In this document: piece by piece, positions 1-11,149 of the stretch
How the letters are laid out: each line of letters opens with the position of its first letter
How positions within the stretch are numbered: position 1 is the stretch's first letter
Source of the DNA: Chaetoceros tenuissimus
Lineage: Eukaryota; Bacillariophyta; Thalassiosirophyceae; Chaetocerotales; Chaetocerotaceae
Reading direction: 5' to 3'
NCBI GenBank assembly: GCA_021927905.1
Contig: BLLK01000069.1
Coordinates: 2,232,001 to 2,296,000, forward strand
DNA length: 64,000 nt
The notes under the pieces: model-generated
Told to the model about the DNA's origin: nothing
Seen by the model: the letters and a program-made list of their open reading frames with translations, nothing else
Databases searched by the model: none
Program-made: the position numbers and the translations under genes

Positions 1-89
1 ATCAACTTTTACAAACACATCATTCAATTTATTCTACTGTCATAGTTTTCCGAAGGGAATTATATAACCATAACACAAATAAACTCTAC

Positions 90-3000
90 ATGATGACTAC
101 TGAAACTCAAGTACAATCTCCAAGCAGCGTAAGATCTGTTACTCCAACTAGCATCAGTGTTAATCACACTTTTGGCGACATCTTTGAAACTGTGCGAATC
201 AAAGTAAAGATCCCTATTCTCCTTGGTTTACTTCCTTCTGTAGACAACAAGACATACTTGCAGCCTAATGTAAACCATCACCATTCTAGTGATGGTGTCT
301 CCTTTTCCAACCTTCATGATGCATTTAGCAAATGGATTGTGGATGGCAAGGGTATTGTGTCTACTGAGTTTGACGCAATTCTTATGACTGAACTCAAAAC
401 AGAGCCGAGTGGAACAGGAAATGTTGCATTCAATCTTTTTGAAGTTGACTCTACTAATCGTGCAGAGGAAATGTTTGGATTGGTCCAGTGGAACAAATCA
501 CAAACTAAATCAGCTCTTCAAAAACTCATGGCATATAGCAATGAATTCAAAGATATTGATACTCTTCAAAAACTCAAATTGTCAATGCAAAAACTACTTA
601 AAACCGAAAATCAAGAAGATGTAAGTAAACACAAAGCAATTTTTATCACAGCTTGTAGATGTTTTCTTACATATCTCTCTCAGGGACACTACTTCTTAGG
701 ATTCACTGACGGTTCTCACAGAACCAAGTCACTCTGGAAACTCATGTCGTCTTTGGCTTCTAAAGAAAACTTCAAAAATCAGATTATGAACAATGATCAA
801 GAAGTTTTCATCAATGTATCTTTCTTTAGAGAAGATGTACGTGTGCAACATTACCAACTTCGTGAGTTGATGTTGATCACGCAGAATTATTCTGGACACA
901 TTATGCAGATGAAACAACAAACAGTAGGACATTCCCTATATGATTGCTACAATTTGTTTGCTACAAACAGTCTAGCTACTGTCCACAATCATCTTTCTGT
1001 ATTGAATTGTGACGAACCGAGTAAAAAAAAAGTGGTTTCAACAAAACATGCTTACTATATGCAACACACAGTGGAAAAATTTTCAAGGATGCAGCATTAA
1101 CACCAATTCTTCAAACCTTTTTGGTTCAGTTTTTTTACAATGACCAGTTTGCAAACTGGTGTCTCTCGGCTCTTCATCGTACTAAAATGGGGCAGAAAGA
1201 GCTAACCACTCATTTCACTGGTAGAGAAGATGTAAAAAAAAGCTATCCTGGAGTACGTAGAACAATTATGAAATTGAAAAAGGCATACATACTCCCAAAT
1301 ACTAACATCTCCAAAATGTTTCTTCTTTACAGGCTTTTGACAATTTAATTTGGTACCCAGTTCTTTTCCAAGCATTGACTGTGTCTCATATCAAGAATGC
1401 ATTGAAACATCACGACTTGAATATGAAATATGGAAGCAAAGACAACATAAAACTTCCAATACAGTGTGCTATGTTATTTTCCCTCGGGCGACTTTTTATA
1501 TTCTCCCCGAAAATGACAAAAGAAATACTTCCGGCAATGACATACATGCAAGAATCTTCTACTCTCACCCCATATCGGTATGTATTCTAGACAATCTCTT
1601 TCTCGTTGAAACTTATTTTACAGAAATTTAACAGTTCAAATCAATGTTAGGCTTGGGCTGATTCAGTCGCTTGCGTATGATGCTACTGACTTCCTACTCA
1701 AGTATTTCAATACATACTTTACTGATACAGCCCAACATCAAACAAACTGGATCTTGCGATACATATTTCGATGCAATATTGAGAAACAATTGCTACTTCT
1801 TTACAAACTTGTTGACACTAAAGACCTTGATTCAAAACTTACACATCCAGCTAATAAGTATGGAAATGATGCTTACGAAGATTCAATTATCCACTCTCTT
1901 CACTGTAGAGAAGGTCTTACTCAGCAAGAAGAAGATTCAAACGAAGACAAGAAAAACCAGAAAAAGAAAAACCAGACAAAGAAAAAGGAAACAGAAAAAG
2001 AAAAAACGAACGTACCTGTTCTACTGGCACCAAAAATTGGGTCCGTCGTAGTAGCTGATAGGGTTCTTTTCTCATACTTGAGATATATTGTTTTTGTATT
2101 AACAATTGAAAACATCCATGTACAGATTCTTCCAATAATGAATTTATTGTTGAATGCTGAACTGTCAAAAGGAGATGTGAATAAAGAGATATATCAACGT
2201 CGATTGGAAAATAATGATGCATACCTTGATTCGTGCATGTTGAAACAAGAGATAGTCCTTGGAAATAAAACCTTGTCTCTTGACCCAAAAAATTTCATTC
2301 AGCAGATTTTTAACAATACTGACAAAGACCAAACTCTAGATCCGATCAAAATATTGTTACACTGGTTCAATACAATTCACAAGGACAATGTTACTATAGA
2401 GTCCACGCAACTGCGGTTCCATCGACATGTAAAAGGGGATCCTGGAATAATTTCATCTAATTTTGGCGATGTTGTCGCGTACATAAACAGACACAAAGAC
2501 AGATTAACATGTTCGTTCCCATTGCGTACAGAGGCTGCAGAAAAAAGGAAGTAAGTTTTGTATTTAAATCTCCTGTGTACTTTCTATTTGCAAGTTGCTC
2601 ACACAATCTTCTTCAATAGAAACGAAAATAAGAATCCTGTTACTCCTTCAACAAAGTAAGATAGGTTATGAACCTTCCAAAATTTTTTTTCAATAAAAAT
2701 TTTGGAAATGTCCCATCTCAAACTCAACATTCTCACATTTTCTTTTATCTTTACAGGAGAAAGAAGACAGAACCAAATAAACAACAAAATGAACTTGAGC
2801 TCCATGAAACGACTACAGATGTAACTCAGAATGAAACTCAAGAAGACAACACACAACCGGCAAGACGATCTTTGAGAAGTAGAACAAATGTGTCTTATGT
2901 CCAACCTGATGATGATGAATCTTCTATACAAGAAGAAACTTCACCTCTAGAAAAAGCAACTATTGCTAATGAAGACAAAGACGATGATGAATACCTCAAC

Positions 3001-4563
3001 ACACAAGACGAAACTGCTACGAATTCCTTCGACAATGAAGATCAAGAAGAGGAGAATGGTGACGAAGTTGATGAAGAGAGTCCAACTATCCAACAAGAGA
3101 TAGAAGACTTAGCGCAAGACAATGACGTCAGTGTCGCATCAGATGAGGCAATGACTCTATTTCAATTACAATTGAAATTTGATGACGACTTATTTTTTGA
3201 TCTCGACGAAAAGATTTTGCCTTACCTTGGTGAACAAGATAAAATCTCACCTATCATGCCTAGGCCACGACAAAACACTGAGAAGGCGTACGCAAAAATG
3301 GTAGACAACATGAGATCGCAGCTTTTGTTTGAAGTTTACAAAATTTATGCCTTCGTCCTAAAAGAGAATAGATGCACAGCAAATTGGAATTCATCTAGAG
3401 CGTTTCTGTTCACGATTGGTTATGCATATGACTGTCTCTACCTAAAACCTCTTTTCCATCGGTTGATGCAATTTGTCCCGTGCTTTGATGCAATGTTTTC
3501 GAAGATTCAAAGGAACACAACAAAGGAAACAGTACTTGTTTCATTCAATGATACATGTATTTCTGACACATTACATTTGCATCCAAAATATGACTCAAAG
3601 TTTAAACATTTCATTGATGTCACTTTCACACGTAACCAAGAGAGATATCGTACAATCCTTGATCAGAGAATGAAATTAGTATCTCTCTTCAAAAACAACA
3701 ACCCTTGGTTTCCTACGATGTTCCAATATAATCCAACCTCCAGAAATGAAAACTGGGACAGACATCTTCAGCAGGCAAATTATGAAGAATATCTCACGTA
3801 TGAAGACTTGTCCCACAAAACAAAAGACTATATTCATATCAGAACTTCAATGGAGAGTGACAAGATTTTACCTTTTCTTTCTGAATTTGGATTTGAAACA
3901 GAGAAATTTGAGAGTATCACTGTAGACACCATGGGAAAAAGCGTTACAGACGGAACATTTCACAAGTTCCTTGTACCACATTCTGCGTCGTTGTACGAAA
4001 ATCTTTTATTCAGTAGTGATGTCATTGCTGCATCCAATGTGTTAAGAAAAGATGATGACTACGTGAGGATTACTCTCTACGATGAATCTAAACAAGAAGA
4101 ACAATACTTTCAGCATAATGAACTCACCCATGTCCTTGTCATCAAACTAGAAACGGGAAAAACTTATCTTTCGCCATATAGTGAAGACTTCTTCCCAGTT
4201 TACAAAGTTAGAGCTCGCATCAGACCTCGTATACATCAAATGACGAGATGTACAAATATTCTAGGAGATATTTTTGATGTTCCACACACTTCTATTGAAG
4301 TCATTGAAGAAGATACCGATAGTACTGTTATTGAGTTTGGAGATAGAAATCAAATGATACCTATTTTGAAAAAGAGGCAAAATTCCAACAAGTATACATA
4401 CGTATCAGACGATCTTCAATATCTGTTCTCTATAGGTGAAGGAAGCTTTTCCATGCAATTTTTTGCCAAAGATTGGGAAGTAACTGGTGACCTATTTTAT
4501 GACTTTGATGAGGTATACACTATCAATGACTACTACAACAAAGTTATGAAAATTACAACATAA
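90..4563 (+). CDS. Large multi-exon protein of unknown function with a DGSHR motif
   Basis: I do not recognise this protein. Six exons keep one frame: 90–998, 1088–1252, 1333–1577, 1624–2550, 2620–2655 and 2757–4563, giving about 1362 residues. All junctions are GT–AG. The joints at 1252/1333, 1577/1624, 2550/2620 and 2655/2757 are convincing. The first intron (999–1087) is the least certain and could instead hide a frameshift. The N-terminal third holds a DGSHRTKSLW segment (about residues 207–216) that resembles the DGQHR/ParB-like motif. The middle has a Lys/Glu-rich stretch near 1925–2010. The second half starts with a long acidic, low-complexity region (about 2800–3160) and ends in a globular part with no motif I can name. 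No transmembrane segment or signal peptide is visible. The ATG at 90 follows an AT-rich leader and is the first in frame. Confidence 0.6.
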
Positions 4564-4869
4564 TCTAATCTTTATTTCATCACTGTATAATACTTCTCGT
4601 ACTGCGTATGCAGCCTGTATTGTGCCACTTGGGGGAACTGTCAACTTCACAACTTCCAACTAGTCCCAACCCAACATGACGGACCCCCCTCCGGTTATTC
4701 ATTACATGCTTGCATTCATGAATACAACTGACGTTTCATTAGTATGGATTTGATAGGTTTTGAGCTTCCAAGGGAGGGCAAACGGAAGGCATTTTTTCAA
4801 TTTGCTACTTTTTTGTTCATACTCTCACAACATAGACAACATTTGATTGTGCAAAACATATAAATAGAA
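4564..4869. other. Intergenic region with promoter of the syntaxin gene
   Basis: No gene is visible. It holds the 3' end of the upstream gene and the leader of the syntaxin gene. A short C-run (about 4681–4692) is the only notable composition. Confidence 0.5.
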
Positions 4870-6180
4870 ATGGCATCACGAGATCTAACTGCAGCATTCA
4901 TCGAGCGCCGAACGGCTGCAAACATTCGTCGAAGGACGGGAGATGTAGGCAATGGAGGGTCGAGAATAAAGCCTTTTGGTATGTACAGAATTTATTGAGA
5001 TATGTGGCATAATATTCCGAGAAGAATCCTGCAAAAATATCTATTATGTAATGCGCAGTGGTGTCTTTCTCTTATGGAATCTAAAATCAAGCAAATGATT
5101 CAAGAGATACGACTTGAAAAGAGTTTCGACTGTTTTCTAATTCAAAATTATTTCTCATCATAGGTATAAGCAAAGGACTTGATAGTGACATTATGATGGA
5201 GGTAAGTGTGTTGTACGACCCAAAACTTTTGTTTAGTTATATTTATGAATGCAAAATGAAGGAAAATCTCATGAAATGTTGGTTGTTTGTAGGAGGGGAT
5301 CCCAATGACACCGAATAGGCATCTAGGTGGAGGTGCTCTATCAGCACTTCCTCCTATTTGGGTAGATGATGTAGATAATGTAAATGGCTTATTATCAGAT
5401 ATCACTCGTCTCATGGGGATTTTGAATTCAATGCATGCAACAAGAGTTGGTACTGTTTTTGGGAGAGATTTAGACGATATGGAAGTAAAAATTGAAAACA
5501 TGACAGGTGATATTACGGATAAATTTAGACAAGCGGAAAAGGCATTGATGAGAGTCGGTGCTGCCACCAAAAGAGTTGGTGGAGAGGAAGCAACTATTGG
5601 TGCAAATGTCCAGAGAAGGTTAGTAGTAATTGCTGTATTGTTTGATTAGTAATTGTTACGAATCTCTAAAGCCACTTACCATTTCATTGTGAATAGTCTT
5701 GCGAAAAAACTTCAAGAATTATCTGCAGAATTTCGTCAGAAACAAAGAAAATATTTGTCAGATGTACAAGCACAAAAGAGTGGTGCTTTAGCGGAGACTG
5801 AATCGAAATTTGGAATAGATCTGAATGAGACGGAACGGGAATATGGCTTTAACGAAACTCAGCTAGCTGTAGTAGATGATTTGAATGCTGCAGTTCAATC
5901 TCGAGATAAAGAAATTGCACAAATTGCGAAAAGTATCGAAGAACTAGGGTCTATTTTTAAGGAACTCGCGGTTTTGGTTATTGACCAAGGAACAATCCTT
6001 GATCGTATTGATTACAACATGGAAGCAGTAGTTGAACATACCAAAGAAGGTATTGGCCAGTTAGAGAAGGCTGAGAGGCACCAAAAGAATGCAAGACCAT
6101 TGAAATGCATCATTTGTTTGTCAATAACAATTTTCATTCTATTGATTATTCTAATTTTGAAACATAGAAGGCGTTGGTAA
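4870..6180 (+). CDS. Syntaxin-16/Tlg2-type Qa-SNARE
   Basis: This is a tail-anchored Qa-SNARE of the syntaxin-16/Tlg2 group, which mediates fusion of endosome-derived vesicles at the trans-Golgi. Four exons (4870–4978, 5164–5201, 5293–5618, 5697–6180) give 318 residues. The start MASRDLTAAF fits the short N-terminal peptide of this group. The LPPIWVDDVD segment and the QRSLAKKLQELS segment, rebuilt across the last intron, are typical of syntaxin-16. The SNARE motif contains DQGTILDRIDYN, with Gln255 as the zero-layer residue. A C-terminal hydrophobic helix follows, then a short basic tail (KHRRRW). The second exon is only 38 nt. Introns are 185, 91 and 78 bp. Family assignment is firm; the exact pathway is inferred from homologues. 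Confidence 0.9.
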
Positions 6181-6267
6181 TCGAATAATGCAAAGCAATA
6201 GAGAGTACTCAATAATTAATAAAGTGCATATTGCACCAGAAATATTTGGCATTATAAATGTATTCAA

Positions 6268-8076
6268 TTAGATTACAATAAAGCCATCGGGGAAATTCTG
6301 ATGTAAAGTGGAGCTCCAAATATCACCAGAAGGTTTACTTGATTCTTGGTTTGTTTCCCATGTTGTCCTGTCTAGGTATATATCAGCCCCCTGCAAATCG
6401 CTTTGAGTGGCCAAGTCTCTGCAACCCATCCATGCGTACTCCTCAGGGTTTTCAGGCAAGTAAATGCGTATTGATACATTTGTTGGGGCTAAAGATCTAA
6501 GTTCCTTTTCTAGACGCTCTTTGAATGAAGGTATTTTAACACTACCTCCTGTTAATACAATATTTTGAAAGAGCGCAGCTTGATATATGGGATCACAAGC
6601 TTCGATAGATTGAATGATAGCTTCAGCAAGCCCGAGTTGTCGCATACCTATATCACTTGGCCGGTACAAAATTTCTGGAATTGCGAATCTTTCAACAGAC
6701 AATTCAAGAGCTTGGCGTTCCATTTCTTGCTGTTCCCGCAATCTACGCTCTTGCTCCTTTTGCTTCATTATTCTTTGTCGTGCTTGCTCTTCAGTCTCTT
6801 CATCAGAGTCATCATCCTCATTCTCTGCGTTTTGGGACTCATCTCCTTCGTCGTCATCGTCATTGCTTTTCTTTACATCAGGATTTGACATTGGTTCATC
6901 TACCAACTCCTTTCCATCTATAGATGTTTCTTCAACTTCTTTCTCTTTTTTAGCCAATTCAATTTGCTTCCTTTGCATCAACAGTGGTAATCTGATTGAA
7001 CCCTCAAAGCTCTCTACAAAGTCTGGTAGCACAAATTCACGATCAAACCATCTTGATCCAAATAGCTTAGTCTTTCTAGCTTCTTTCAATTCATTATCCA
7101 AATCCATACTCAAGAAGCAAAGTTTCTCTTTTGCTTCATTCACAATAAAGAACTCATCCATCATATTAAACTTCCGATAGGATATAGTCTGTTTCAACAA
7201 ATTAGTCAATAACTTTCCGCCTATGTTGAGCCTCCGTATACCCTTTTTGATAGCTCGGGTGTCAACTGTGGGTACAACATGCGTCATTGAAAACCCACAA
7301 TCAATTACAAGACAGCATCCAGTCTCATCTGAAGGAGGTGGTAAATCCTTTGCTTTATCTCCTTCCAATGCCTTTTGTCCATCTTTCAAATATTTATAGG
7401 CGCTGCAACATGCACCTAATCGCCGTGCTACGCGTCCAAATCCAAAATCACGAAACCATACAGCATCTTCCTTTTCTAATATTGCCCTTGGTGTAAATGG
7501 TTGACATAGCAAAAAACAGGCTGTAGTGTGTGTGAATGATAAAGATGAAACAGGACTACCAACAGTACTTGATAATTTCCCCTTGCCTTTATTGGTAGTT
7601 GTAGGTGGTAATACACCAGCGGCGCCTCCATTGGAGTAGGAATGAACAGGATTTAATTGTTCAAGTTTTAATATATAGTCCCAGATTTGTAGTTGTGTAC
7701 CGAGGTCTGTCACATATCCTCTTTCTAATGGTCGCGTTATAAAAAGCTGTGATTTATTCTGTATTGAATTGATTTCAGATGATAAAAGAGTTGTAATTTG
7801 ATGCTTTGGTTTTGCTGATAGATTCGGGGAATGTTGTGGACGGATTGAGAAATTGTCTTGCTGCGTAGATGATCCTTCAATGGTCTCGTTTGTAGCTGGA
7901 CGAAGAAGTGCATGTTTAATGGACCAGCCTCCAGTATCAAGAATTAACGTAGGAAGTGATCCTGACAATGTAGGAGGTACAATGATCGGAGTTGGTGTAC
8001 TAGTTGCCTTGGATCTTTTAGCTTTCGGTTGATTTGTTGGATTTTTCGCTTTTGTTGTTCGCTTTTTCGGAGGCAT
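6268..8076 (-). CDS. ARP6: Actin-related protein 6 (ARP6), SWR1/SRCAP complex
   Basis: ARP6 is the actin-related subunit of the SWR1/SRCAP remodeller that places histone H2A.Z in chromatin. The 602-residue product shows the actin-fold phosphate loops (LILDTGGWSIK near residue 50, LVIDCGFSMTH, and VLTGGSVKIPSF near the C terminus). It also has ARP6-like segments NIGGKLLTNLLKQTISYR, RFAIPEILYRPSDIG and LPENPEEYAWMG. The N terminus is a basic Lys-rich extension that looks like a nuclear localisation signal. An acidic and then Gln/Glu/Arg-rich insertion lies in the middle (about 6720–6950). The start is the ATG at 8076; the open frame runs further upstream but only to a GTG. Single exon. Known ARP6 proteins are about 400–430 residues, so this one is enlarged by the N-terminal tail and the insertion. 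Confidence 0.9.
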   Translation of the reverse strand: MPPKKRTTKAKNPTNQPKAKRSKATSTPTPIIVPPTLSGSLPTLILDTGGWSIKHALLRPATNETIEGSSTQQDNFSIRPQHSPNLSAKPKHQITTLLSSEINSIQNKSQLFITRPLERGYVTDLGTQLQIWDYILKLEQLNPVHSYSNGGAAGVLPPTTTNKGKGKLSSTVGSPVSSLSFTHTTACFLLCQPFTPRAILEKEDAVWFRDFGFGRVARRLGACCSAYKYLKDGQKALEGDKAKDLPPPSDETGCCLVIDCGFSMTHVVPTVDTRAIKKGIRRLNIGGKLLTNLLKQTISYRKFNMMDEFFIVNEAKEKLCFLSMDLDNELKEARKTKLFGSRWFDREFVLPDFVESFEGSIRLPLLMQRKQIELAKKEKEVEETSIDGKELVDEPMSNPDVKKSNDDDDEGDESQNAENEDDDSDEETEEQARQRIMKQKEQERRLREQQEMERQALELSVERFAIPEILYRPSDIGMRQLGLAEAIIQSIEACDPIYQAALFQNIVLTGGSVKIPSFKERLEKELRSLAPTNVSIRIYLPENPEEYAWMGCRDLATQSDLQGADIYLDRTTWETNQESSKPSGDIWSSTLHQNFPDGFIVI

Positions 8077-8435
8077 AGTTGCTTGATTCAATTCTAGAAT
8101 AGCACAAGAAGGCACTTATATTTGCTTATAAGAGCTAGTCAGAAGTTTTATATTCAAAACTAGGTAAGGTGCTTTGGCGGTATGATGTATGATAATGTAG
8201 TGAAACATGGAACTGTGTCTCAAAAATGAGGGGGGTCGTGTGATATTGCAGATGCGAAAGGGGGGAAAAGGGATTTTACAAAAAGAAAAATAGAGGGGTT
8301 TGAAGAATACCAAAACTGATTTGTGAACAATGAATGAACTAGATAATGAACTGAACAAAAAATACTAACAAGCAAAAGCTTCACATAAAGTACCCTTTTG
8401 GCCATTTGACAAAACTATACTGGTTATTTTCAAGT
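8077..8435. other. Divergent promoter region between ARP6 and a small gene
   Basis: No coding signal is seen. A purine-rich stretch on the plus strand (about 8225–8295) lies in the middle. Open frames here are short and lack support. Confidence 0.4.
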
Positions 8436-8651
8436 ATGGGAGAAGGGAAACGAAATATGACGTTCAAAGAACGGCTGCAATGGTTAGGCCGTATGCCTCC
8501 CAAGTGGAGAATGTTGATCGGAGGTCAAGCTCTATTTATGGCGTTTGCAATCAATGTGAGATTGAGTGATATTGCTAAAGGGAGAAAATTATTAGAGGAG
8601 CAAGAGAAACAAGCAAAACTACTGGAAGAGAAAGAAAAGGGAGTTGTTTAG
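8436..8651 (+). CDS. Small protein with one hydrophobic segment, unknown function
   Basis: A 71-residue protein that I do not recognise. The ATG at 8436 is the first true ATG; the open frame runs upstream only to a TTG. It begins with a basic segment (MGEGKRNMTFKERLQWLGR), has a hydrophobic stretch (MLIGGQALFMAFAINV, about residues 30–45) and ends in a charged Glu/Lys helix. This shape fits a small single-pass protein, perhaps of the mitochondrial inner membrane, but that is only inference. It is transcribed away from ARP6. Confidence 0.5.
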   Translation: MGEGKRNMTFKERLQWLGRMPPKWRMLIGGQALFMAFAINVRLSDIAKGRKLLEEQEKQAKLLEEKEKGVV

Positions 8652-9099
8652 ACATGTGGAAAAGTTTGTGCGTGCTGGGTTTCTCGACTTTGGATGAGAG
8701 CCGAATGTACTTATGTCTACGTACCGTATGGAACGAAGAAAAGACTTTTAATATATGGAAATGATTTCCTCTTGCTATCACAGATGCACATAGAATAGCA
8801 TTTTTGCCATCACAAAAAGGATCCGAAACTTGGTTCTCAAAATTACGAAGCCAGTCAATTTTGATTGATAGAAGGAATTTAGACTAAATTGTCTCGTCTA
8901 CTTTTCAGTGGGGATGTCTTTATCCAAAGGGTCAAATACTATTGTTAAAATATTATCTACTTTCCCTGGATTGCTTTTTTCTCTCAAAAATTTGATTCGA
9001 TTCTCATCTCTCATCATTATTACATGAACATTAACTTTGTTTGCACTACATTACATTGATCCTTTTTCAGACATTGGGATATGTAAAATTCCATAACTT
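8652..9099. other. Convergent intergenic region, nothing recognised
   Basis: AT-rich sequence between two convergent small genes. I see no gene, repeat or RNA here. Confidence 0.4.
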
Positions 9100-9454
9100 C
9101 TAACAACCACAGCCTCCTTTTTCAGCTTTCACTTTCAAATAATCGCTAGTCACCTTTTGAATTCCAATATGATAGGAAGCTAGTTTTGACATTTTTCGCT
9201 TCTCTTCTGGTGCATCTCCTACATGTGTGCTTTCCGTCACAGTACTGTCATTACTAGACTTCTGGTTTGCTATGTATATCAAATAGTTTCATTAGTCAAT
9301 GTCAACGCCATGGTGAATGAAGGGTAATGATGTGGTGATCACCATTAGCTAGGAACTAGTCTTGAGGTGGTAAAGAAGGAAACTTACATTTCTTCCCTCC
9401 CAATCTCTTGAAAAAAGATGGTTTGCCCACTTTATCTTTTCCTTCTGTAGTCAT
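9100..9454 (-). CDS. Small two-exon protein ending in CGC, unknown function
   Basis: Two exons (9388–9454 and 9100–9269 on the minus strand) join into a 78-residue protein. The first exon starts at a good ATG (MTTEGKDKVGKP) and ends with GTAAG at 9387; the acceptor lies at 9271–9270. The join gives a Ser codon and keeps the frame. The product is hydrophilic, rich in Lys, Ser and Thr, and ends in KGGCGC-stop. A C-terminal Cys-X-Cys is the type of motif that Rab geranylgeranyl transferase modifies, so membrane attachment by lipid is possible. No GTPase domain is present. Without the intron the second exon has no convincing start, which supports the spliced model. Confidence 0.55.
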
Positions 9455-9861
9455 TATTCTATATTCAGCTATCTGCTCACTGTTGGTGTTCTCCTTCTAT
9501 ATCTATAACTTGGTTGTGTTCCTTCTGCGATGTCCTTTGTTTTCTACGGTTTCCGTTTCTATTGTTCTGAATGATGACACAGCAGGTTCCAATCCAATGA
9601 CGGTACCATGTCTTACCATGGTATCTAGTATATGTGACTACTGTATATTCCCTCTTTCCTTTCCCTTTAGAACTCTTTTTCAATGGAGCGTCAAAACGTC
9701 AATTGGATTTTTTCCCAAAAGATACACCTTCCTGCCACCGATGAATACATCAATCACCAGTTCTCATCTTGATAAGGTCTGCACTTTCATTATTGATTTG
9801 TAGATATTGAAACTGCACCATCAACCATTACTTTAACACCATAATTGAAAAAAGAAGAGAT
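9455..9861. other. Divergent promoter region upstream of ArgC
   Basis: A region of about 400 bp between divergent genes. No convincing coding sequence is present. It presumably contains both promoters. Confidence 0.4.
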
Positions 9862-11021
9862 ATGATTTGTAGTAGAAACGTAATTTTCGCATTGCTCGCT
9901 AGCAGCACTGCGGCGTTCACTGTTCGAAGCCCTTCCATCCAGGTATTCAATAGAAACTCAAGTCCTTTGGAGATGGTAAAGAAAGTTTTTATCGATGGAG
10001 AAGCAGGAACAACTGGATTGCAAGTGAGGGATCGTTTGAGTGGTAGAGATGATATTGAGATTATTTCTCCACCTTCAGATTTGAGAAAGGATGAAGAAAC
10101 TAGAAAAAAGTTTATCAACGAAGCCGATGCTGTTATTCTTTGTCTTCCTGATGAAGCTTCTATTGAAGCAGCTTCATGGGTCGACAATGATAGAACTGTA
10201 ATTATTGATGCATCTACAGCTTTTAGAGTGGATGAAAATTGGACGTATGGTTTCCCGGTGAGTAATGTTACTTTTAGTAGATCTTTTCATATTCTTTCTC
10301 TGTGCATCTGTCAATGTTCCTAATTTTGCACTTTCATCATTTTTAGGAATTGTCCAAGGAACAACGGGAAACCTTAAAGACAAGTAAACGTATTGCAAAT
10401 CCAGGATGCTATCCAACTGGATTTATTGGACTTACTCGACCACTTGTCGATGCAGGAATTCTTCCTGAAGGAACACCTTTGACTGTTAACGCAATTTCTG
10501 GATACAGTGGTGGAGGAAAAGGTCTAATGTCTATGTTCGAAGAGAGCGACGATCATGAACCATGGGCGGGATATGGGTTTTCTTTGAAGCACAAGCATCT
10601 CCCTGAAATGGCAAAATATTCGAAATTAGGAAAGAAACCAATCTTCCAGCCACAAATTGCTGATTTTGATCAAGGAATGGTTGTTTCTGTACCCCTTCAT
10701 TATGCATGGCTAAAGGAAGGAACAACGGGAAAAGATATTCATGATGCTCTTGTAAAACACTATGAAGGATCAAACTTTGTTTCAGTCATGCCAGCCGGTG
10801 AAAATGATATCAAAGAGGCTGGCTTACTTGAGAGAGGAGCTTTCCTTCGACCAGATACTCTCAAAAACACTAATAAGATGGAAATGTTTGTTTTTTACAA
10901 CGATGAAGCTGAACAGGCAGTGCTCTGTGCTCGCCTCGATAATCTTGGAAAGGGGGCAAGTGGAGCTGCAGTACAAAACTTAAATATTGCTTTAGGAGTT
11001 GATGAGACAACTGGACTTTAA
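9862..11021 (+). CDS. argC: N-acetyl-gamma-glutamyl-phosphate reductase, plastid-targeted
   Basis: This enzyme reduces N-acetylglutamyl-5-phosphate to the semialdehyde with NADPH, the third step of arginine and ornithine synthesis. Exons 9862–10257 and 10347–11021 give 356 residues. The N terminus has a hydrophobic signal followed by TAAFTVRSP, a plastid bipartite presequence of the ASAFAP type. The mature part begins near KVFIDGEAGTTGLQ, the nucleotide-binding loop of the shorter, type 2 ArgC. The catalytic cysteine lies in NPGCYPTG (about residue 153), right after the intron. SGYSGGGKG and HKHLPEM segments also match the family. The intron is phase 0, GTGAG…TTTTAG, 89 bp. Plastid arginine synthesis fits the targeting signal. 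Confidence 0.93.
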
Positions 11022-11149
11022 GCGGAGAGAGATTCTTTAGGTAACATAGTTTGTCATAATAAACATACAGTCTTTGTTCATATCTACGTTAAAGTAATCA
11101 GCTATCCAAAAGTTCAGTACTGGCAACTGGTAGTCGTGATTTCATTCTT

